Shown here: piece after piece, positions 22,121 to 31,808 of the stretch | How positions within the stretch are numbered: position 1 is the first letter of the stretch | Layout: every line of letters starts with the position of its first letter | NCBI GenBank assembly: GCA_002812745.2 | Contig: NCSJ02000020.1 | Span: 186,001 to 250,000, forward strand | Length of the DNA stretch: 64,000 bases | Direction of reading: 5' to 3' | Source: Scytalidium lignicola | Taxonomy: Eukaryota > Ascomycota > Leotiomycetes | The notes under the pieces: model-generated | What the model was told of the DNA's origin: nothing | Seen by the model: the letters and a program-made list of their open reading frames with translations, nothing else | Database searches by the model: none | Translations under genes and position numbers: made by a program

Positions 22121-25100
22121 ACGAAAGCAGAGATCCTGCCCATTGAGGTCCATAATTATACAATTCGGTGACAGGTGGTTGTAGAAAGCTTCAATCAAGT
22201 TCTTCCCTTGGCGCGAAATAAAATGCAAAGCTAATGAATCGGTGTTCTAATTTACAATTTTGGCATCTGTATCTGAGATACCACTTCTATGCGATATTTT
22301 GTTTACCCTAGTCCTACTATATGGGATTCATGTAAAGTTCATGCGTTGNTTTTTTATGCGTGTTGGTAATGGAAGATAAAATACCGCGCTTCACCTCACA
22401 GGAGATTGAAGACCTAGAGTGAATTTGATTCAGATTATACTTTCCAATGTGTAGAATGGTTTCTATTATCTCCATTATATGAAATGCCATTGATCTTCTA
22501 CAGCACGCGAATCAATTCACCTCCACTCACGCGTCGTATCTTTTTCAACACCTGGCCTTATTCTGTAAAGCACCTTCACATCTCTATCTAATCTTTGTAC
22601 ATAATCACCACCATGATTTTATCAGCCCTCTCATTTTAAGTTCTTGGTTCCTTTTCTCAAAATATTTGTTTCATGTTTTCTTATTTTGTCTTTCACTCTG
22701 CCTATCTCCAATACCATGTTCCACGACTCGGGTTTTCCATTCTCACCTTTCACTCCATGCTTCCTATTTCTTCCTATTTCTTCCATCACTATTTCTTCCA
22801 TCAACTGATCCCATTTAGTCTTCTGCCTCAAATGTACAATTCCAAAGCTGGCAGTAAAATACATGATTTTTCTCTTTCGTTCATTTCCTCGTTTTATCAA
22901 ACTCCCAAGAGGAAGCTATTGTATCAAATGTCGACAATAAAAGAATATCGACATCTTATTTTCTAAAGTCGAGTTCGCTGTCATTTGAACGAAAATAATA
23001 TTTTTTCTATACGATTTTCTATTATGAAGTATCTCTTCATGCTGCAAATTACATCCTGATCAATGGTTGAGATCGAAACTGGCTGGCATTCAAATTTTCC
23101 TTACCTTCCGTTAATTCCTTTGCTAAGCCGACTACAAAGCTACAAGATACTCTCCTAGGTTTAGATTAAGTGTCCTTTGCACATTTCATTTAGTTCTTCA
23201 ACAGATGAGTTTTCGGGTACCATAATCCTTTGAATCCATTTTGCATCTTTAATACCACTAGAATCTCAGGGTTTCAGTATCTCAAATTATTTGTTGGTTG
23301 TGCTGCTTTAGCCGCTCGATTATTTATCTTTCGCTTCACTGACACATACCCAAACTACTCCTCCTATTACCCTTAGCTTAGGACCTTGTTTTTATACCAT
23401 GTAATCTTGTTCTCGAATATATTTGTCTAAGTCTATTATCCTGTTTCTCTCTCCTCTTACAGCTATTTCTGCCTTTCGTTTTCTGTAGCACCATTTTTGT
23501 CCGTGGCTCTGGCCATTTTCCTAAATTTTAACATTCTTGCTCCCTCATTGTCCTTTGTTGGGCTTCAACACTAATGACTCAGTTAGGATTGTCAGTACTG
23601 TACTATAGTCTTTCTCCATATGGTAAGCTTTGCCCAGTATTTCAATCATATTATTTTCATTGAATCCTCTCCTCGTGGACTCTTCTCTGCTTCTTCATAC
23701 GCCAATCAGATATTCGAAAAAGACACGTTCATCACTTGTCCCGAATAAAGATGATGTGTGAATGTCAAATTTGTTATCACTGCTCTTTCAAATGTTATCA
23801 TTTACTATCATATTGTTATTTAAAGCTTCGACTATGTCCTCATTGCCTCTGATGTATATTCCTCTCCAATATCTCAACTTCAAACCTATAATACCCCTAC
23901 GCCGAGTAGCAGATCACATGCCGCTCTCACAGATCTTAGCCTAAGGTCCCCGAAGTACTCGAGATAACCTTTTTCTTATCTTATTCCTTACATGGAGATT
24001 TAAGGCCTGGTTGGAGAGTACCTAACCCTGGTCAACTCTATTTCTTCTATGATGAATAACAGCCAAAAGGGCGTGTTAATAGAAGCCGGTGGGGTCAACT
24101 GCCGATGTTCGTTTCTATGAAGTCTATATAACTGACAAAAGTTGTTCTGAATTTCATGATATAACATCTTCAAGGCAGACTTTGCTGAGAATTACATATC
24201 AGTGCATCTCTAGTTACATGGGGAAGATTATTATGGATGGGCTGTCCAGGAGTAGTACTAGAGCATTTATTTATCTCTGCTCCTTATAATGGTTTGCTGA
24301 GATTTGTGGCCATAAATCGTCTTCCTTCAAATCATTATTTGTCCAGTACCTCACCTGGTAGGGTACCAGCCTTACTCTGTCCCCTTTGCCAAACATAATT
24401 CGATTAAGGTATGGTTGATGGCATGGCAACAGGGTTTCTTAAGCCACGATAATGCAGTCTCGAGCAAACTGCATTCAGCCGACGAGCTAACTGGCCTTCG
24501 ATGAAAGATATCCTGCTATCCAAAGGATCGAGAACATAGGATGGTTCAGCATGCGCGGCTGCGGCATTGAGGTGGCACTCGATATTTATCTGCTTGCTTA
24601 AGCAACTTAATCTAGTTTTTCATCCACATCTAGTGTCACCCGCGGCGGCTACGGCGGGGGTTTACGCAATCCACCATATTTTCATATTGCGCAACACATA
24701 TTGTTTTATCTTACCATAATCATTAAAGCGAGAGTTGTTGGGATTAGAATGATAGCACATATAGGTATACTACTGTGAGTCAGCATCCATTTTTTTTCCT
24801 GTGTCGCCCTAGGTTTATATCGCTCACCGAGAGTATCCCAGAACTTGCTGCAATGGCAAGTGCAACCTAACTGCAGAGGCAAGAGGCCCACTGTAGTCAG
24901 AAGAGGCAATAACACAGCTGTTCTAATGTAATGTGGATCAGACATATACGCTCAATGTCAACGCTCCGTATGGCATAAGAAATACAGGCTGATAGAAATT
25001 TGTAATATGTGGCTCAATCAACACCGAGATCAGCTATTTCTACCTACTGGGAATAACTTATCAGAACTTGTAAAACGGGAATGATTCTGCGGTTAGATAT

Positions 25101-26114
25101 CTTGTGCTCGAGAACAACCGCAAGGTTTGGGAAGGCGAGGTAAGCGCCACTTGTGATTTATTGAGTGCTGTGAAATCTGCCCTGCGCTTGCATTGCATAA
25201 AATCCACGCAGGACATTCCGCGCAGACTCGGGCAAATAGGAGATGTGCCATGAGATTTGCAATCAAAGATGTTTGCTACAGTAGCAGCGACTACTACCCT
25301 ACCGGAGTGCTTCCCCGGCATGATCGATATGCCAGCACCTACCTCATTGGTATCATCGGTGTAGCAAGTTGCTCTTACTCCAGATAAGATCAGACAGTTC
25401 CTCGGCTTGCCAATACGACAAGCATTGTGGATTCGGGCTGGGCAATAATCTCGGGCGGGTGATGATCTTGGCTCTCTCTCTCTCTGTGGAGGCAGCGGTA
25501 AAGCTACCGTGATGGTGTGCAGGCTGGCTGCAGGCAATTGAGCCCAGCCGTGGCTGTCAAAAGCACCGCCCGAATCATGGGAAGCCGATCGTCGCAGATC
25601 CACCGCTAGGCACACACCCGGATTGCCCCGAGGGCATCGCTTGGGCAGGGACCGAGTCTGTGCGTGCAGCACCGGTAGACCGCAATGGTCTAGCGTCCGT
25701 TCTAAACTGAAACGGCTAGTAGCCGGTTCGTCTGTTCTTATATCCACGTCCAACAAAGAACCACCCAGAGGTGCCAGAGTATCATCGTCTCTCACGCTCA
25801 ACCAATGATTTATTTTCGTCCTGTTACACACATTCCTTTACTGTATTTATTTGTGGCCTTAAACTACCGATCTAGTCTATTCTGCTGCTCCGTTCATGCA
25901 CGTCCGTTGGTGCTGATATGGCAACTCTTCTCCACCGATTGCAACCCACCGCCCCATTACCGTGTTAGTTACATATCAAAAGCAGAATCCATTCGTTCCA
26001 ATTAGCCCATATCCCTAACTCCTCAGTCCCGACGGTTTGGAAAAGCAGACATGATCTAGCAAGGTTAAGCTCGAAGGAGCAAGATCATCATCAGCCTGTT
26101 TCCGTATATTGTGT
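22121..26114. other. 4-kb noncoding flank between SLA2 and MAT1-1-1
   Basis: Roughly 22.5-24.0 kb is strongly T/C-biased on the plus strand with no useful frames. An ambiguous base sits at 22349. Around 25.15-25.8 kb the sequence becomes GC-richer and carries a 256-codon minus-strand frame (25831-25061) of poor protein-like quality, plus a short CT repeat near 25472-25486. No recognisable gene or gene remnant was identified. This is where other Leotiomycetes may carry further MAT genes. Confidence 0.45.
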
Positions 26115-27442
26115 TTAACCTGAAATCCAAGCCGCGTAGTCAGCGGCTGGCTCCTGCTCAGTCACTTCGAGTGAAGTTAGTAAGAGATCATCATGCGAGA
26201 TTGATAGGACTATAAACCAAGCGGTACAGAGTAGTAAGACTTACCATTTGGAGGAGTATAGCCATCAGTGACAGTGTGGCAGGGACCGTTCAGGGGACCA
26301 TAGTTGATGAATGTGTCAAACTGGCGGGGGTCAGTGACATCGATCATGTTGAACCGGTTCATGGCTGGCTTCATGAGTCCAGACAGGTCGAAGCTGCCAA
26401 TACTTTGGTCATTTAGATCAGGCATCGTGCCGGCCCACTCATAAGGTACATTGCAGGCGGCGTTCAATTGCGGTAGTATGTCGTTTTGCTGGTAGTCGCC
26501 AGTGAACTTGCCTAGCTCGAGGAAGTAGTTGACATCAAAGCCTAGAACCATAGAAGCTGCATCACGAGGAGTAGTGATAACAGATTGAAAGAAAGCAGCC
26601 TGCGTGCTTGTTATAGGCAAATTTGCTTCTCCCTGAGTAACATTGTTGTTTTCAGCGGCAACATTTTGAATCCGTGGCTGTGGAATAACCGCTGTTCCTG
26701 CGAGTAGACCTTGATGAGGGATCTGTGCTCCGACAATATTGTTTGTAACTGTGAAGTGGCGGTTAATAATCGCAGCGGCCTCAACAACTGTAATGTATCC
26801 CATTTGTCCACAGTAGTTGACGACATCTCTTTCTGTCATCGTGGTAGTCATGATGACATTTGGAAAAGTCGAAAAGTCGGGTTCTGAAGATTGCTTCAGC
26901 GACTTAGAATCATCAGGATAGACTACGAATGTCCAGTTCATTGTAGTGAGATAGGCTTCAACAGCGATAATACCAATTTTTGGACAGACGCGAATCAGGA
27001 AGGCGTCAAGTGGAGCTCGTCTTTTTCCAAGGTGATCACGAATACCTGAGTAGGCCCTGGCTACAATTGACCACTTAGCCTTGAACGGATCCTTTTGCCA
27101 CATTGCAGTGAGAAAGATAGAGCTCTCTTTCTGTTGGGAGGTTCCAAAGATCTTTGAGTACCAAGCTAAAAGATATCAGTACCTACTTTAGACTGAGACG
27201 GAGGACTTACTGCGAAACGCAATCCAGGAATTCAAAGCTCTCTTCGGTACATCTGCTCTGGTAATATTTGGAGGAATATAGATTCGACCACTTTGTCGAT
27301 GACGCTGAGGAACCCTATGAAGTAGACGTTCATTGACCAAATTGCTAGAGAAGGAAACCTTTTCAGCAGGAGGAAGACGAGCAAGCTCATCCTTCGAGAG
27401 TTGTGCAACTTGATTGTTCATTTGAGCTGCCGTGGCTGCCAT
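26115..27442 (-). CDS. MAT1-1-1: MAT1-1-1 alpha-box mating-type transcription factor
   Basis: Three exons, 27442-27211, 27165-26245 and 26164-26115, close at 400 residues. The first intron interrupts the alpha box, as is usual in ascomycetes. Joined, the box reads RALNSWIAFRTWYSKIF, then SIFLTAMWQKDPFKAKW and APLDAFLIRVCPKIGI, spanning roughly residues 60-130. The second intron is inferred from a perfect GTAAGT donor at 26244, a TTACTAAC branch site and an AAG acceptor at 26165; it gives the C-terminus TEQEPAADYAAWISG. Without that splice the frame stops at 26210. The protein is the DNA-binding regulator of alpha mating identity, nuclear. It is convergent with SLA2 and co-oriented with the next MAT gene. 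Confidence 0.93.
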
Positions 27443-27880
27443 GTTGCAAATGCTGAACCTAAGCCTGATCTAAAGGATGATTATGTTTTGATATGATGGT
27501 ATCTCAGACTTTATGTTGATTGCGTTGCCATCACGGTAGAATGTTTGATGAGGTTATTTGTGTATTGTTTTGTGTTGTGGCAGTTAATTTTGCTCTAAGG
27601 TGAGGGGAAGGTGAAGTCTAGAAAGTCGCCTGTGATCTGGGGCATAGAAGAATAGCGACTGCGCATTAATTATGCGACTAGATCCCCGGTCAACTTCAGA
27701 GGCTCAAGTACATCTTCGCTAAATATTCCATTGTTTTTACTCCGTTATATCAAATTATTATATTGAGAACTTCACATCAATTATTTAGAAACATTGGCAC
27801 ATCCTATTCATTGTTTTTAAATAACTAAGGTACCAAGATAGGTCCTACAACTCTAAGAGAGTGTTGAATCATCACAGCCA
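27443..27880. other. MAT1-1-1 upstream region
   Basis: This 438-bp AT-rich spacer lies between the end of the accessory MAT gene and the MAT1-1-1 start, and presumably carries the MAT1-1-1 promoter. No repeat or ORF of note. Confidence 0.4.
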
Positions 27881-28950
27881 TTAACTTTGATATCCCATTG
27901 CAAATCTGAAGAAAGGGACATTGGTATCCGCGATATGGTCAAATTGTGCATAATTTGCTGGACCCGTAAAGCCAACCAATGTCTTCGAGAGCTGCTCAAG
28001 TGTGACAACTCCTTCTGCATCTTGCTTCTTCCTGCCACCACTCCAGAATCCTACATCATGATATGGAACAGCACAGAAGCCGGACCAAGTCATATGCTTG
28101 TATGGGTCTCCTGCTCGTCCAATTTTAGGATCAATCACCTGTCGTGAAAGTTAGTCTTTGTCATCCCATAAAGCTTATAGTCATGGACATACTGGCTCCT
28201 TTGGAATATCACCATTATCCTATACCTATCATATGAGCCATTGTTATACAGGTAGATTGAATACATGCAAGCTCACCTCGCGGAATTTAATTTCCTTTTG
28301 ATGGTACAAAATTGTCTTTCTCAAATTCATGAAGTCTCCAATACGTGGAATCTTCTGCTGTAGAGCAATCCATCCCTCAGTTGGCTTGATAGAGTTATTG
28401 AGCCAAGAATTCCATGGATTGAGACCACCTGGCTGATCTGGAAGCATGTCTGGCCGCTTAGTAGGATCATCATTTGCTGGGGAGGGGGTCCAGACGAAGA
28501 GGTTGCTTTCATCTTTGCGAACTGTACTATCTTTCGATGCAATACGTCTAAGGTTACTAAGGACCTTGGCTATCTCTGCAACTTTAGAGAGAAATAAATG
28601 TCGAGTTGACATAGATGGAAAAAGCTCTGGGGAAGTCTTAAGCCTGCGACATTGGTTGATGACTTCCCGAAGATGCTTCATCTCAATTGGGACAGCTGCT
28701 TCAAGGTAGTCATTCTGAAAGCTAAGCTTTGCATCAACGACTGCTTCAGGGAAGTAGAGAACAGCCTGTATAGAGAAGTAAACTAAGTCATCGAGGAGGC
28801 TCATGATGAACGCTGGTTCACAAGGCTCAGCTGAATTGATTGCGGCTGCACTGTCAGTAACTCCACCTCAACAGGGCCTTTAGCTTTGGACTTACTTGCT
28901 TCTACACCACCATTATGGATGCGGTAGCTTGGAATGACTGACTCTTCCAT
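27881..28950 (-). CDS. accessory MAT-locus gene of unknown function
   Basis: Four exons, 28950-28896, 28845-28277, 28219-28193 (27 nt) and 28138-27881, give 302 residues with every phase closing, so this is a real, apparently intact gene. Exon 2 carries two mostly helical segments (DDLVYFSIQAVLYFPEAVVD; MKHLREVINQCRRL). Exon 4 has an aromatic segment (HMTWSGFCAVPYHDVGFWSG). No HMG box, alpha box, zinc finger, signal peptide or catalytic motif is visible. It starts 353 bp from divergent MAT1-2-1 and ends 438 bp from the MAT1-1-1 start. Leotiomycete MAT loci are known to carry domain-less genes (MAT1-1-5 and MAT1-2-10); its position is compatible with either, but I cannot match the sequence, so no symbol is given. 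Confidence 0.8.
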
Positions 28951-29303
28951 TTTGTATCGATATCGGAGTGATTATTATCAAAGTATTTGTGCACAGATCT
29001 CAATCTTTTAGTTGTATGGTTGTGTTGTTGAGAAAAGTTAGAAGTTGCAAGATGAAAAGTTCAATGGACCTCAAGCTAACAATGGGGCCAATCTTGCTAT
29101 TGTTGTTGGCGTTCTGGCAAATGTTCACTTTAGATTTATATCTTGTTCTGCACAAGCGTTCCAACAAGTTCATCACTTCAACTTCTCAACCACTTCTTAA
29201 AACACAACTTTCCGATTATTATCTTCTATTAATTGCCAATCCCAATCTTCTGCTCTGATAAAGACAAACTTAAAAAGCACTCGCCCCCTTGTCATTTGCA
29301 GAA
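28951..29303. promoter_or_regulatory. divergent promoter shared by the accessory MAT gene and MAT1-2-1
   Basis: A 353-bp interval separates two divergent start codons inside the MAT locus. Co-regulation of the two genes is inferred from the arrangement only; no specific operator was identified. Confidence 0.5.
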
Positions 29304-30420
29304 ATGGCTATACCTATCTCAACTTCAGATACTGTTAATGACGCAGTAACAAATGCTTTTCCAACTGACATTGAGCAATTCAAGATTCAGTGGGAGGATC
29401 ATCTGAAGCTGCAAGAGCGAGGACTCATTGTGTATTATGTTCCTAAACTTATGGGACAAAACATGGGTAATGAAGCTCTCAAGCAGAGTGCTATGAAACT
29501 TTGGTAAGTCAGGTGCATATATCAGCTGCAAATAACGACTGACACATTTGGGGCTATAGTCTATTGACAGAAAATGATACATATGTTCATTTTGACCTCA
29601 GAAAATCAGCATATCGCATCGGATTCTTTGATCCTTCGCCAGATGCTGGCCAAGATATCTTTATATTTGAAGCAAAACACAACAGTCTGTCACAATTCCA
29701 GCACTACATAGACAAAGAACCTAGTAGTAGAGTGGTATATTCTACTAGTGATTACAAACCCAATCATAGTCGTGTCACATTGGCTAAAAACTCTCCAAAG
29801 CCTTGTGGAGTAGTTTCAAAGACTAAGATTCCAAAACCTCGAAACATGTGGATTATTTATCGGCAGGATAAGCATATATCTGTTCAGTCTCAAAATCCGG
29901 GTATGCATGCGAGCAAGCTTTGTAAGTGACTACTCCAAAGTATTTCTGAGTAATCCTGTGCATAATCTGATAGTTCTCAGCTAGCATTATTTCACAGATG
30001 TGGCAAGCCGAATCTGCGGACGTCAAAGAATGCTACAAGAGACTTGCAGAGGAGGAAAAGGCCAGACATCGTCAACAATATCCTGCTTATAAATGCTCTC
30101 CACGGAAGCCCTCTGATATCAAGAGGCGCAAGCCATCTTCTAAACATATCGAGTTAGAGGTCCAAACTCCTGCAAATGAGTTCCATTCCACATTAAATAC
30201 CCAAGACTGGAGCAGCACAGATGATCAAGATGAGGAGATGACAACAATGTCACGCTGTAAAATATTTCCCGATCTTCTACCGACGTCAACACCGGATCTC
30301 TGTTTTCCAAAAGATGATTCAGTAGACATTGAGAAAGATGGATCTATGACACTCGCGACCCAATCTGATGAGACTGATATGTTTCGAGACTGGATCCTGG
30401 ATGAGTTTCTAGATGGTTGA
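29304..30420 (+). CDS. MAT1-2-1: MAT1-2-1 HMG-box mating-type transcription factor
   Basis: Three exons, 29304-29503, 29560-29921 and 29981-30420, give 333 residues. The MATA-HMG box spans about residues 157-235, from IPKPRNMWIIYRQDKH to YKRLAEEEKARHRQQYP. It is split by an intron inside a Ser codon (T|CT), the position conserved in ascomycete MAT HMG genes. The acceptor at 29979-29980 was chosen because it gives ASKLSSIISQMWQAE; the later CAG would delete part of the box. A basic tail (KPSDIKRRK) follows the box. The protein is the sequence-specific DNA-binding regulator of MAT1-2 identity, nuclear. It transcribes toward APN2. Confidence 0.94.
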
Positions 30421-30784
30421 AGTTTTGGTGATTTATTAACACTCTACGAAGACATGTTTTGAGGGATGCATCGTTTAATAAATGACTCTGCCGCAATGGA
30501 GTCTCCTTTTGCGATGTCTCTTTTCTTAATATCATCTCCTCAGCATCATTGAACTCTACAAGGAGGGGTTAGGGACCTAAACTTTCTTAATAACCAGGTA
30601 GTTCACTTATGTAAAAAGGCAATACACGAAGGCCACCAAAAAAAATCTCTGCACCAGTGCTTCACGTTTGTGGTTGAGGGGACAAAGGTGGTGCAATTCA
30701 AGTTAATGTAGCCTAGATAGCCTATGGACATTTCTATCTAGAATATAAAAACTGCTTCACGCTGCAATTTACAATCACAGTAAG
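30421..30784. other. 3' spacer of MAT1-2-1
   Basis: 364 bp between MAT1-2-1 and the degraded minus-strand gene. No feature seen. Confidence 0.4.
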
Positions 30785-31544
30785 TCAACTAGAATCTTCC
30801 ATGCCATTGTCATCATCTAGTGGTATCCTACCAACAGCCAATAACGAGTAAATCTTCTGCCAGAGCTCATCCCTGTAATAATTAATTTTCTTCTCTTGTT
30901 GCTGGCCAGGTTTGGTCGGCGATGCTTGTGGGGTGCTTTTCATCGCAGTGCCGATCATGGTTAGAAGAGAGCTGAAAATGGTTTCAAGATCAACATCTAG
31001 ATCATAGACAACAGACCTTCGAACAATCCCATCTGTTGTGATATAAATGAACGCGAATCATGATCCATCAGAATAAAAACCTTGAGTGATGCCGGTTTTC
31101 CCTCTGGCCTTAACCGGTACTCTCGAAGGATAGCTAAATAAGCAAGGAGCTGTATTTCTCCTTTGGGCAATTCTGATCCTTTTTTTTGCTTCTATTGCAA
31201 TGAGTAAAGCTCCATCATCTTTAGAATATCCCGAAGCCCAATCAGCTATACCAGTTATTAACACACGCTTGTCTGATGCTGATTTATCTCTCATTTCAAT
31301 TGATAAAGAAGATTCTGGGAAGAATTTGACTTTCTTCACTTAATCTGTAGTAGATATAGACTTTGTTGGAGTAGACAGAATAGAAGCATTGACATCATCT
31401 TTGAAATTGTCCGATGTTTCGTTAGACTTATACTCTTGTCATAAACATTCCCGGCAGAATGATATCAACTACAATACGACAAGATGTGTCAGAGGTTCCG
31501 TCGTAAAAAGCGAATTTCGAATCACTTAGGTTTTGTTCTATCAT
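30785..31544 (-). pseudogene. decayed gene resembling a fungal PD-(D/E)XK-like nuclease-fold family
   Basis: Read from an ATG at 31544, coherent protein is found in pieces. DSKFAFYDGTSDTSCRIVVD comes first, then a frame slip near 31440. Next is a segment ending in TAA just before VKKVKFFPESSLSIEMRD, then the core LITGIADWASGYSKDDGALL followed directly by IAIEAKK. After FYSDGS an in-frame TGA occurs where Trp is expected, and the same frame resumes as FAFIYITTDGIVRRSVVYD and runs to a stop at 30785-30787. The D...ExK pattern in DDGALLIAIEAK resembles the core of restriction-endonuclease-like folds; the family assignment is tentative. One frameshift and two internal stops make it non-functional. 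It sits between MAT1-2-1 and APN2. Confidence 0.75.
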
Positions 31545-31808
31545 AATTAAATTTAGAGTTTAAACGTAAGAGTAATAAATGAAACTAACTTAATTTTGCT
31601 CTCTTCATTTAATGCCCAACGACGTGTCTCATCATCTTTTGGATATTAGCCGTTATGGCAGCAATATCATCGTTAAAAGCGTTATTTTTAGATATTTTGA
31701 AATTTATGATTGAAAAGACGTTCCTCGAGATTTAAGTTCAAAGGTCTATATTCACTAACTAGCCCATCCCTAATTAGTTAAGGTCAGAATAGTTACCTCA
31801 ACGCTGCT
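31545..31808. other. spacer between the pseudogene and the APN2 3' end
   Basis: About 260 AT-rich bases with no feature recognised. Confidence 0.35.

Larger units (their letters stand above)
26115..30420. other. MAT1: mating-type locus with both MAT1-1 and MAT1-2 genes (homothallic arrangement)
   Basis: Between SLA2 and APN2 lie an alpha-box gene (26115-27442, minus), an unrecognised gene (27881-28950, minus) and a MATA-HMG gene (29304-30420, plus). All have intact exon chains. In heterothallic relatives the alpha-box and HMG genes occupy alternative idiomorphs; finding both linked in one sequence indicates homothallism. No mating-type pseudogene fragments or flanking direct repeats were recognised by eye. 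Confidence 0.9.

Noticed and set aside
25061..25831. 256-codon minus-strand ORF in the SLA2-MAT1-1-1 flank
   Set aside because: It coincides with a GC-richer patch that keeps both strands open. It is rich in Arg, Ser and Pro, and has no domain, intron logic or helical pattern.
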